Assembly (NCBI RefSeq): GCF_015709525.1
Contig: NZ_JADNRA010000034.1
Coordinates: 62,001-126,000 of the forward strand
DNA: 64,000 bases
DNA from: Methylocystis sp. L43
GTDB taxonomy: Bacteria; Pseudomonadota; Alphaproteobacteria; Rhizobiales; Beijerinckiaceae
Direction of reading: 5' to 3'
The notes beneath the pieces were generated by a model. The model saw only the letters and a program-made list of their open reading frames with translations, was not told where the DNA came from and did not search any database. Positions 26,602-34,081 of this stretch are shown here, one piece after another (the first letter of the stretch is position 1; the number at the start of each line of letters is the position of its first letter). Both the position numbers and the translations under genes were made by a program.

Positions 26602-27411
26602 ATGCAGAAGTCCCATGAGACGATCGACCGACTGTTTAGAAGCCATCATCGCGATCTGATAACGCGGGCGCGCCGCGTGATCGGCTCGGGAGACGCCGAA
26701 GACCTGGTCCAGGAAGCCTATCTAAAAATGCTGGAGAGCGACCGCGGCGAACTGATTTCGAATGCGCGCGGCTATGTGACGAAGATGACGTGCACGCTCG
26801 CGATCGACAATCTTCGGAGGCAAAGAACGCATGCCAGAGCGCTGGCCGAAGACGGCGCATGGTTCCAGTCGCCCGCCGCAGACACGCGTATCACGTCGGC
26901 CCTCGACGCATTCGGCCTGGCGTCTGACGTTCAAGCGGCCTTGATGCAATTGCCGCGATGTTGTCGTCAGATATTCTTGATGAGCCGAATCCTGGGCTTC
27001 AGCCATTCCGAGATCGCGCAGGAAATCGGCGTTTCCTTGAGAACGGTCCACCGCAGCCTCGGTCGAGCGCTCGAGCATTTCGATCGCGCCTTCGAGGTCG
27101 CGCCCTCAAGCGTCCTGAAGAACGCGCCTTACGAGTCCTCTGCCAAAGTGCCCGTGCCGCGCCCTCGACATGCGCCAAACATCGAAATCTCGACGTCTCG
27201 AAAAAATTCTCTCCCCAAGTTGTCCGATTTTTGCGGCCTCGCTCGTCATACCATTCGGGTCCCGCGTTCTGCGGAGCCCGTCTGGTCTCTCCAGACGAAA
27301 TCAAAACAGGAGGCCTTCATGACCATCCGTATCGCCAAGCGCATCACCCTCAATGTCATTGGCCGCGCCAGCGCCCGCTGCGCGTCGACCTGCGCCGCCA
27401 CCAACGGCTAA
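26602..27411 (+). CDS. mbnI: MbnI-like FecI-type ECF sigma factor, reading frame continuous with mbnA
   Basis: The first ~165 residues are a complete ECF sigma factor: region 2 (DAEDLVQEAYLKMLES near residue 31; ARGYVTKMTCTLAIDNLRR near 55) and region 4 (LPRCCRQIFLMSRILGFS...SLRTVHRSLGRALEHF, 118-160). ATG 26602 follows GGGAGG; an earlier TTG at 26578 lacks this. In Methylosinus, MbnI activates the methanobactin operon. No stop codon occurs before mbnA: the frame continues through a 74-residue Ser/Pro/Arg-rich tail (166-239) and into MbnA in the same frame, ending at the mbnA stop. No FecR-type anti-sigma gene is seen. Either the sigma factor has a long tail fused to MbnA, or translation normally ends otherwise. 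Confidence 0.8.
   Translation: MQKSHETIDRLFRSHHRDLITRARRVIGSGDAEDLVQEAYLKMLESDRGELISNARGYVTKMTCTLAIDNLRRQRTHARALAEDGAWFQSPAADTRITSALDAFGLASDVQAALMQLPRCCRQIFLMSRILGFSHSEIAQEIGVSLRTVHRSLGRALEHFDRAFEVAPSSVLKNAPYESSAKVPVPRPRHAPNIEISTSRKNSLPKLSDFCGLARHTIRVPRSAEPVWSLQTKSKQEAFMTIRIAKRITLNVIGRASARCASTCAATNG
27221..27247 (+). promoter_or_regulatory. Candidate ECF-type promoter for mbnA inside the 3' part of the mbnI frame
   Basis: TGTCCGATTTT (-35-like, from 27221) and CGTC (-10-like, 27244-27247) are 17 bases apart (TGTCCG end to CGTC), a layout seen for several ECF sigma factors. It would give a leader of about 65 bases before mbnA. Motif match only; the MbnI recognition sequence in this organism is not known. 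Confidence 0.35.
27319..27411 (+). CDS. mbnA: MbnA, methanobactin precursor peptide
   Basis: A 30-residue precursor starting at ATG 27319, five bases after a strong AGGAGG. The leader (residues 1-19, beginning MTIRIAKRITLNVIGR) matches the conserved MbnA leader with basic residues and the VIGRA segment. The core RCASTCAATNG has two X-Cys pairs (RC and TC) three residues apart. In methanobactins each X-Cys pair becomes a nitrogen heterocycle with a neighbouring thioamide, and the two together bind one copper ion. This core resembles the Methylocystis class rather than the longer Cys-richer Methylosinus trichosporium core. MbnBC, encoded next, would make the heterocycles. The product is secreted as a copper-scavenging chalkophore. 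Confidence 0.96.
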   Translation: MTIRIAKRITLNVIGRASARCASTCAATNG

Positions 27412-27420
27412 GGACGATTT

Positions 27421-27457
27421 GTTTGCGCCGTTGGCCCCCCGGGCCAGCGGCGCAAAC
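27421..27457 (+). promoter_or_regulatory. Strong stem-loop between mbnA and mbnB
   Basis: GTTTGCGCCGTTGGCCC (27421-27437) pairs with GGGCCAGCGGCGCAAAC (27441-27457) over 17 positions with a single G-T wobble and a 3-base loop, starting nine bases after the mbnA stop. There is no T run after it. It probably stabilises the mbnA message and lets only part of transcription pass into mbnB, giving precursor in excess over enzymes. Confidence 0.8.
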
Positions 27458-27492
27458 GACGTTCGGCGCGTCAAGACGAAGGCGACAAAGAG

Positions 27493-28320
27493 ATGCGACT
27501 TGGCTTCAATTTCACGCTCGGCGACACCTATGACATGGCTCAGAGGCTGATCGCCGAAGGGCACATCGATTATTGCGAATTTCTTATCGACAATTTTTTC
27601 TGCGTCGATCCAGACGAATTAGCCAAGGCGTTCGATTGTCCAGTCGGGTTGCACATTATGTATTCGAAGTTTCTCGAAGCCGATCGGCCGACGCTCGTCG
27701 ATTTCGCCGCTCGGCTTCGAGATTACATCGACGCGCTGAACCCGATTTACGTCTCCGACCATATTCTGCGCTTTTCTCACGAGGGGCGCGCCTTCTTTCA
27801 CTTAGGCGAAATCGACTATGCCGCCGAATATGAATCGGTGCGCGACAAGGTCGTGCAATGGCAGGAGATCGTCGGACAGCGCATTCATTTTGAGAATTAC
27901 CCGTCCATCATGGATGGCGGTCTGGAAGCCCCCGCTTTCTTCGAGCGCCTCATGAAAGAAACGGGCGCGGGCGTGCTGTTCGACGCCTCCAACGCCGTCT
28001 GCGCCCATCGCAACTGCGGGACGCCGTTCGAGGCCTGGCGCAACGTCATCGCCAAAGCCCAGCATTTCCACGTCGCCGGCTACCGGCAATCCTTGATCGA
28101 GCCCTTCATTTCGCTCGACACCCATGCCGAGGCGCTGGCCCCGGACACGCTGGCCTTCCTTCGCAATTTTCGATCGGTCTTCGACAAGCCGGGCGCAACG
28201 ATGACCTATGAGCGCGACGATCAGATCGAGTTCGACGATATCGTCGTCGATCTGAAGGCGTTGCGCGATCTGTTCGGCCAACCAGAAGAAACGCGTCATG
28301 ACCTTGCTCTCACTGCCTAG
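27493..28320 (+). CDS. mbnB: MbnB, DUF692 iron oxygenase subunit of methanobactin synthesis
   Basis: A 275-residue DUF692 TIM-barrel protein. With MbnC it uses iron and O2 to convert MbnA cysteines to oxazolone or related rings plus thioamide. Candidate metal ligands are visible: His54 (GLHIMYS), His90 (VSDHILR), Glu134 (HFENYPS), Asp164 and Asn167 (FDASNA), His193 (FHVAGY), Asp209 and His211 (DTH) and Glu240 (TYERD). ATG 27493 follows AAAGAG. The gene end overlaps mbnC by 23 bases, supporting coupled synthesis of the heterodimer. Confidence 0.96.
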   Translation: MRLGFNFTLGDTYDMAQRLIAEGHIDYCEFLIDNFFCVDPDELAKAFDCPVGLHIMYSKFLEADRPTLVDFAARLRDYIDALNPIYVSDHILRFSHEGRAFFHLGEIDYAAEYESVRDKVVQWQEIVGQRIHFENYPSIMDGGLEAPAFFERLMKETGAGVLFDASNAVCAHRNCGTPFEAWRNVIAKAQHFHVAGYRQSLIEPFISLDTHAEALAPDTLAFLRNFRSVFDKPGATMTYERDDQIEFDDIVVDLKALRDLFGQPEETRHDLALTA

Positions 28321-28879
28321 TCGGACTGATCGCGACCTCTACCCTGCGCTGATGTCGCCGCAGCTGAACGCAAAATATCCTGCGGACCACAAGGCGTTCG
28401 TGCGGATCGACGTGAGCCTGCGCATCTATTGGCACACGCTCTTCGACATTTGCCCAGAACTGCTGGAGCTTTCCGGTCCGGACGGCATGTCGATTTTCCG
28501 GCCTTTCATGGCCTGGGCTGAGGAAAAGAAGCTCGCCTTCGACTGGTCCTATTATCTTTGGGTCTATGTTTGGCTGCGCCAATCGCCGTTCAAGGAACGG
28601 CTGTTGGCGGACGACAAATATCTCCGATCGATCATGGCGGCCTCCGCCGCGCGGTGGGCGATCCTCGATCGTGGTCGAAGCCGCGGGATCGTGATCGGAT
28701 GCGCTGATACGGCGGATCTCGTCATCGGCTGGAAATGCCGTAACGTTCGCCTCGGACGAGAGATCGAGCTTATCGAACCCGAGGAGCCGTTGCCGGCGCC
28801 TTCAGACCTGTTCGGCTATTTTACGCTGCCGAGCTTCGAACTCGACATATTTCCGGGGTGGCAGAGCCTCGCGCGATGA
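28298..28879 (+). CDS. mbnC: MbnC, partner subunit of MbnB
   Basis: A 193-residue protein of the methanobactin cassette MbnC family (LRIYWHTLFDICPELLELSG near residue 35; FMAWAEEKKLAFDWSYYLWVYVWLRQSPF). MbnC has no known catalytic motif of its own; in characterised systems it forms a complex with MbnB and helps to bind the MbnA leader and order the active site. It overlaps mbnB by 23 bases and mbnM by four (ATGA). Confidence 0.94.
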   Translation: MTLLSLPSRTDRDLYPALMSPQLNAKYPADHKAFVRIDVSLRIYWHTLFDICPELLELSGPDGMSIFRPFMAWAEEKKLAFDWSYYLWVYVWLRQSPFKERLLADDKYLRSIMAASAARWAILDRGRSRGIVIGCADTADLVIGWKCRNVRLGREIELIEPEEPLPAPSDLFGYFTLPSFELDIFPGWQSLAR

Positions 28880-30177
28880 CAAGCGCGCCATTGTGGCGCG
28901 GATACTGGTTCCTGTTCGCCAGCACGTCCGCAGCCGCCTTCATCATGCAGATCGATCTCGCCATGGTCGCGAGATTGGGCGGCCGTGCTTCAGGGGCCTA
29001 TGCGATTCTGATGCGCATCACGCTGCTGGATGTCGCGGTCACCATCGCTTCCGCGGCCGTTGCCGCCATCGCGCTCGGCCATGCACAAAAGAAGGGCGAG
29101 ACGGCCGACGCGATCGAAAAGAGCTGCGCGCTCTCCCTCGCGCTTGGCGTCGCGACAGCGATTTTCGGCTTCTTCGCCTATCCGATCTTCCTCGACGCTC
29201 TGATGGGCGACGCCGCCGCCGCTCCCTATATCGGCGCCCCGATCCTTTGGCTCGTCGCCGGCGCGCCGTTCCGCGTTCTTTCGAACACGCAAGGATTCCT
29301 GTTGCACGCCCTCGGCCGCGGCGGCTCGGTTCTCACATGGAAGCTCACCGAAATTCCAGCCAAAGTCGGAGCCAACGTCCTGTTCATGCAGACCTTCGGA
29401 TTGGGTTTTACCGGCTGCTTTCTCGCGAGCTGCATCGTCGCCGCCGCCTCGTCTTTTTGGTTATGGACTCGGCTGCACGCGCATGGCGCGCGCAAATTGC
29501 GCCTTCCCGAACTCGCCTTTGCGCGCTCCTTTATGAGCGGAACCTTCTGGGAAGCGCTACGGGTGCTGTCGCCACAGGCGGCGATGCTCTTCTCGCTGAC
29601 GCTCTTCTCACTCCCCTGGCATTACGCCGCGAACGGCCAACGCCTCGACTCCTACGCGGCCGCGCAAACCTTCATGCTGTTCATTCTTGGGCCGCTCATT
29701 ACGCTGATGCGCTATCTCGCCATTTACCTTCCCAAGCAATCTCTTGAGGATTGGACGCCAGCCCTTGCGCCGGTGATGCGCGTCGGCGCGCCAATCGCGC
29801 TGACGGCCGCCGTCTTGCTGCTCTTCGGGCGCGACTGGGTCGGGGACGCTCTCTACCGCCAACACGGACCCTGGTGGTCCGTTTTCGTCGCCTGCTTGGC
29901 GCTTTCCATACCCATCCGATTCATCGGAAGCATCGTCCGAGGACTAACGCTCGCTCGGAGCGCCTTCGCAGAGCTGACCTCCGTCGATGTGCTTGCGCAG
30001 TGGCTCATCGCGCCGCTGTTCATTCTGTTCGGTCTCTCGGTTAACCGTCCGGAGATCGCCTACCAATCACTGATCTGGCCTGAAATCGTCGCTGTTTTCT
30101 TGCTCTGGCGCGGACTTCGATCCGCGCCCGAAGAGCCTCTTGGCGTCTCGTGGCCCTCCAAAGGACATGTGCAATGA
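28876..30177 (+). CDS. mbnM: MbnM, MATE-family methanobactin exporter
   Basis: A 433-residue inner-membrane protein with about twelve hydrophobic helices (FASTSAAAFIMQIDLAMVAR at the start; ALSLALGVATAIFGFFAYPI; MLFSLTLFSLPW) in the multidrug and toxin extrusion family. It is expected to move mature methanobactin out of the cytoplasm. ATG 28876 overlaps the mbnC stop; a GTG 18 bases earlier is less likely. It also overlaps mbnF by four bases. Confidence 0.93.
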   Translation: MTSAPLWRGYWFLFASTSAAAFIMQIDLAMVARLGGRASGAYAILMRITLLDVAVTIASAAVAAIALGHAQKKGETADAIEKSCALSLALGVATAIFGFFAYPIFLDALMGDAAAAPYIGAPILWLVAGAPFRVLSNTQGFLLHALGRGGSVLTWKLTEIPAKVGANVLFMQTFGLGFTGCFLASCIVAAASSFWLWTRLHAHGARKLRLPELAFARSFMSGTFWEALRVLSPQAAMLFSLTLFSLPWHYAANGQRLDSYAAAQTFMLFILGPLITLMRYLAIYLPKQSLEDWTPALAPVMRVGAPIALTAAVLLLFGRDWVGDALYRQHGPWWSVFVACLALSIPIRFIGSIVRGLTLARSAFAELTSVDVLAQWLIAPLFILFGLSVNRPEIAYQSLIWPEIVAVFLLWRGLRSAPEEPLGVSWPSKGHVQ

Positions 30178-31820
30178 GCGTGGAGCGAGTGCCGGTTCTG
30201 ATTGTCGGCGCCGGCTATGCCGGTCTGACTGCGGCGACGCTGCTTGCATGGCGCGGCGTCCCCTGCCGTCTCGTCGAGCGACGCGCCTCAACGTCGCGAC
30301 TGCCGAAAGCGCATGGGATCAACCGCCGCAGCATGGAAGTTCTGCGCGTCGTTCCCGGCTTGGAGGATGCGCTGTTTGCGGCAAGCCGCGCCGGCGCCAA
30401 TGAGTCCACGCTCATCGTCGCGGAGTCGGTCACGGGCCCGGCGATCGAAACGCTCGTGACCAAGACCTCGCTCGACGCAACGCCCGTGTCTCCCAGCAAA
30501 ATATGCACAGCCGGCCAGGACCGGGTCGAACCCGTGCTGCTGCGCTTCGCCCGCGAGAACGGCGCCGACGTTCGATTTTCGACGGCGCTGGCGCGCTTCT
30601 CGCAGCGAAGCGACGGCGTCGAAGCGATCCTGCGCGATGAAGCGTCGGGACAAGAGACGGCGGTTTTAGCCGACTACATGATCGCGGCGGACGGCGCCGG
30701 CGGAACGATCCGCGACGCGGGCGGCGTCAAGATGGAAGGCCCCGGCGCTCTCGCCGATACGATTTCTGTGCTGTTTGAGGCCGATCTCGACGCGATCCTG
30801 CCGAGCGACGGTTTTGCGCTCTATTATCTGCGCAACCCGGCGTTCAGCGGCGCCTTCGTCACCTGCGACGACCCCAATCACGGCCAGATCAACATCGAAT
30901 ATGATTCCACGCGCGATCAGGCGTCCGATTTCGACGAAGAACGATGCGAAGCGCTCGTGCGACAATCTCTTGGCGTCGCCGACCTTGCGGTGAAGATTCA
31001 CGACATTCGACCCTGGCAAATGGCCGCTCTTCTCGCCGATCGCATGTCATTTGGCCGGGTGTTTCTTGCGGGCGACTGCGCGCACATCACGCCGCCCGTG
31101 GGCGGGCTCGGCGGACAGACCGCGATCCAGGACGCCGCAGATCTGGCGTGGAAACTTGCGCTCGTCATCAAGGGCCAGGCCGCGCCATCGCTGCTCGACA
31201 GCTATGCGATCGAGCGTAGGCCCGTGGCGCGGATCGCGATCGCGCGATCCATCGCCAATTATGTCGAACGCCTCCTGCCCGATCGGCAGGACATCCGCAT
31301 TCGGGAAGACGAATACGGTCTTCTCGAAACCTCTATGGGCTATCGCTATCGCTCCGACGCAATCATCGCTGATGAATTCGACGACGGCGCATGCGTCGAG
31401 GATCCTCTTCGCCCGAGCGGCGCGCCCGGAACGCGCCTCGCGCATGTCTGGTTGCGGCGCGGCGAGGAGACGATCTCCTCTCACGATCTGATCGGACGCG
31501 ATTTCATGCTTTTTACCGGTCCCGACGGCGGCCCCTGGATTGAAGCGGCGCGGCGCATCGCCCTGCGTTCGAAAGCGCCGCTTGGCGTCTGCCGGCTCGG
31601 CTTCGACGTCGATGATCCGGAAGGGCTGTTTCTGCCGCGCCTGCGCATTTCGCCTGAAGGCGCGCTCCTCGTGCGTCCCGACGGCTACATCGCCTGGCGT
31701 TCGCGCGGCGGAAACCCCGATCCGCTCGCCACGCTCGAAGCGAGTTTTGCGCGCGTGCGCGGTTTCGACACGCGCCAATCCAGCGGCGGTCATGCGGCGA
31801 CGTTCGCCGACGCAAGCTAG
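30174..31820 (+). CDS. mbnF: MbnF, FAD-dependent monooxygenase of methanobactin tailoring
   Basis: A 548-residue class A flavoprotein hydroxylase: N-terminal dinucleotide fold (VLIVGAGYAGLTAATLLAWR), middle NADH/FAD segment (ADYMIAADGAGGTIRDAGG) and the second FAD motif (LAGDCAHITPPVGGLGGQTA, near residue 300), with a thioredoxin-like C-terminal domain. MbnF occurs in Methylocystis-type loci and is proposed to convert one oxazolone into a six-membered pyrazinedione ring. ATG 30174 overlaps the mbnM stop (ATGA). Confidence 0.92.
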   Translation: MSVERVPVLIVGAGYAGLTAATLLAWRGVPCRLVERRASTSRLPKAHGINRRSMEVLRVVPGLEDALFAASRAGANESTLIVAESVTGPAIETLVTKTSLDATPVSPSKICTAGQDRVEPVLLRFARENGADVRFSTALARFSQRSDGVEAILRDEASGQETAVLADYMIAADGAGGTIRDAGGVKMEGPGALADTISVLFEADLDAILPSDGFALYYLRNPAFSGAFVTCDDPNHGQINIEYDSTRDQASDFDEERCEALVRQSLGVADLAVKIHDIRPWQMAALLADRMSFGRVFLAGDCAHITPPVGGLGGQTAIQDAADLAWKLALVIKGQAAPSLLDSYAIERRPVARIAIARSIANYVERLLPDRQDIRIREDEYGLLETSMGYRYRSDAIIADEFDDGACVEDPLRPSGAPGTRLAHVWLRRGEETISSHDLIGRDFMLFTGPDGGPWIEAARRIALRSKAPLGVCRLGFDVDDPEGLFLPRLRISPEGALLVRPDGYIAWRSRGGNPDPLATLEASFARVRGFDTRQSSGGHAATFADAS

Positions 31821-31870
31821 GCGCACCGCCTCATCCTGCTCCAAAAATCTTCGTAAAGGAGAGTGGTCGA

Positions 31871-32881
31871 ATGTCCATGCTTTCGCCGGAACTCCACGCG
31901 CCTTTCCGGTCAGAACCGATCCTGGCGGTTGATCCGAAGCGGCTCGAAACGATCCAGGCTCCCTACCAGGACTTCAACCGCCTGTCGCGGGCCAGCGGCG
32001 TTTTGGACGCCCTGCCCCTTCGGGCGAAGCGTCAATTCCGCTCCTATTATTTTTTCAATCCGCCAAAATGGCGGGTCTGGGCGCGTTCGGTCGGCTCCGG
32101 CGAACGCATGGCGCCGTCCTTCGCATCGATCGGCGCGGTGCGCTCCGGCACGTCTTTCCTCTCCTCTTATATTTTCCAGCATCCGCATGTCGTGCTGCCG
32201 CTATCGAAGGAAATCTCCTTCACGGAGACGATGCGCGAACTCATGGCGCATTTCCCGACCATCGCGGCGCAAAGGGCGGCGGAGCGGCGCAACGGCGGCG
32301 CGATCACCGGCTACTGCACGCCGGTCATGCCCAATCCTCTTTGGATATTTCTGGCGCAGTCGATGTTTCCAGACATGCGGATCATCTGCGTTCTGCGCGA
32401 TCCGGTGGCGCGCACCTTTTCGCATTGGCGATGGGATCAGAAGCGGTTCATCAGCCGCAAGTCGCAGGACCCGCACTGGAAGGGCTTTCCGGACCTTCAA
32501 ACCTTGATCGAAGCCGAAATGGCGACGATACGCGGCGGCGGCATGGAGCCGCACGCGTTTTCGGGCGCGCGCGCGGGCTATTTGCGGCACAGCATCTACG
32601 CGCCCTTTCTGCGCCTGCTGTTCGAGAAATTCGGCAGAGACCGCGTTTTCATCGTCGATGCGGCGGAGTTTTTTCGCGACCCGCGATCGACCGCGAAGCA
32701 AATCTACGGGTTCCTTGGCCTGCCTGAAGTCGAGCCGCTGGTGATCGAGGAGCAAAATCCGGGTCCGCCCGGAACGCTCGAGGACGGACTTCGGGAGAAT
32801 TTGGCCGAGTTCTTCCGGCCTTACAATGAAGAGCTCTATGCTTTGCTGGGCAGGGATTTCGGCTGGGGCGCCGGCCAATAA
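31871..32881 (+). CDS. mbnS: MbnS, PAPS-dependent sulfotransferase of methanobactin tailoring
   Basis: A 336-residue cytosolic sulfotransferase. The PAPS 5'-phosphosulfate loop is FASIGAVRSGTSFLSSYIF (near residue 85), and the 3'-phosphate motif is VLRDPVARTFSHWRW (near 180). It is thought to add sulfate to a Thr next to the second heterocycle, as found in sulfonated Methylocystis methanobactins; the core here has a Thr before its second Cys. AAGGAGAG precedes ATG 31871. Last gene of the biosynthetic arm. Confidence 0.9.
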   Translation: MSMLSPELHAPFRSEPILAVDPKRLETIQAPYQDFNRLSRASGVLDALPLRAKRQFRSYYFFNPPKWRVWARSVGSGERMAPSFASIGAVRSGTSFLSSYIFQHPHVVLPLSKEISFTETMRELMAHFPTIAAQRAAERRNGGAITGYCTPVMPNPLWIFLAQSMFPDMRIICVLRDPVARTFSHWRWDQKRFISRKSQDPHWKGFPDLQTLIEAEMATIRGGGMEPHAFSGARAGYLRHSIYAPFLRLLFEKFGRDRVFIVDAAEFFRDPRSTAKQIYGFLGLPEVEPLVIEEQNPGPPGTLEDGLRENLAEFFRPYNEELYALLGRDFGWGAGQ

Positions 32882-33025
32882 GAGGCGACATTCCGCTGCA
32901 AACCTCTCCTTGCTCCAGGTCCGCCCCTGGGGTCCCGGCCTTGGCGTACGCGACGGGTGGGCTTCACGCGACCGCGTTCCGGCAATATATGGAGGACGCC
33001 GAATTTCCGCCGGTTCGAGGTAAGG

Positions 33026-34078
33026 ATGAACGCCCACGCCAGAGGGCCTGCAATTGCGACGCCCGCGGCCGCCGCGCCGGCGCCGCTTGTCGACCCATAC
33101 GGACGGACGATCTCCTATCTGCGCGTCTCCGTCACCGATCGGTGCGATTTCCGCTGCGTCTATTGCATGTCGGAACATATGCAATTCCTGCCGCGGCGCG
33201 ACCTGCTGACGCTTGAGGAGCTCGACAGGCTGTGCTCCGCCTTTGTCGCGCGCGGAACCAAGAGGCTGCGCATCACCGGCGGCGAGCCGCTGGTGCGTCA
33301 CGACGTGATGAAGCTGTTCTGCGCTCTGTCGCGCCACCTCCTGTCGGGCGCGCTGGAGGAGCTGACGCTCACCACCAACGGCTCGCAGCTTGCGCGCTTC
33401 GCGGCGGAACTCGCCGATTGCGGCGTCAAGCGCGTCAATGTCTCCCTCGACACGCTCGACCCTGATCGTTTCAAGGCGCTGACCCGCACCGGCGCGCATG
33501 CGCAGGTTCTGGCGGGCATCGCCGCCGCCCGCGCCGCGGGCCTCAAAGTGAAGCTCAACGCGGTGGCGCTCAAGGGCGTCAACGAGGACGAGTTCGCGCC
33601 GCTCGTGCGCTTTGCTCACGACAGCGGGATGGACATGACCTTCATCGAAGTGATGCCGCTCGGCGAACTTGATGGGCCGGAACGCGCCGATCAATATCTG
33701 CCGATGCAGGAGGTGCGCGATCGATTGAGCGAATCTTTCACGCTCGACGAGATCGACTATCGCACCGGCGGCCCCGCGCGCTACATGCGTGCGCGCGAAA
33801 CCGGCGGGCGCATCGGCTTCATCACGCCGCTCACCCATAATTTCTGCGAAAGCTGCAATCGCGTGCGCGTCACCTGCACGGGGACGCTGTATATGTGCCT
33901 TGGCCAGGAGGACGCGGCCGACCTTCGCGCGCCGCTGCGCGAAAGCGCCGACGACGCGCTGCTGCATCAGGCGATCGAGGCCGCGATTCTGCGCAAGCCC
34001 AAGGGCCATGATTTCATCATCGACCGAACCGCGCCGGCGCCCGCCGTCTCCCGCCACATGAGCATGACGGGCGGCTGA
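33026..34078 (+). CDS. moaA: GTP 3',8-cyclase MoaA (molybdopterin synthesis)
   Basis: A 350-residue radical SAM enzyme for the first step of Mo cofactor synthesis. It has the N-terminal Fe-S motif CDFRCVYC (near residue 44), [10 protein letters not shown], a C-terminal second cluster ([12 protein letters not shown]...MC near residue 275), and the C-terminal Gly-Gly needed for activity (MTGG). ATG 33026 with GAGG upstream; the extended upstream frame is unlikely. The 144-base gap after mbnS shows no terminator, so read-through cannot be excluded. It would serve Mo enzymes such as SorA. Confidence 0.95.
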   Translation: MNAHARGPAIATPAAAAPAPLVDPYGRTISYLRVSVTDRCDFRCVYCMSEHMQFLPRRDLLTLEELDRLCSAFVARGTKRLRITGGEPLVRHDVMKLFCALSRHLLSGALEELTLTTNGSQLARFAAELADCGVKRVNVSLDTLDPDRFKALTRTGAHAQVLAGIAAARAAGLKVKLNAVALKGVNEDEFAPLVRFAHDSGMDMTFIEVMPLGELDGPERADQYLPMQEVRDRLSESFTLDEIDYRTGGPARYMRARETGGRIGFITPLTHNFCESCNRVRVTCTGTLYMCLGQEDAADLRAPLRESADDALLHQAIEAAILRKPKGHDFIIDRTAPAPAVSRHMSMTGG

Positions 34079-34081
34079 GCA

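Noticed and set aside
27421-27457. Full rho-independent terminator after mbnA
   Set aside because: The stem is strong but no T tract follows, and mbnB-mbnF are tightly coupled downstream, so a partial stop is the better reading.
32882-33025. Molybdenum-cofactor riboswitch before moaA
   Set aside because: I could not fold a convincing Moco-type aptamer or find an anti-ribosome-binding-site stem; a covariance-model search would decide.
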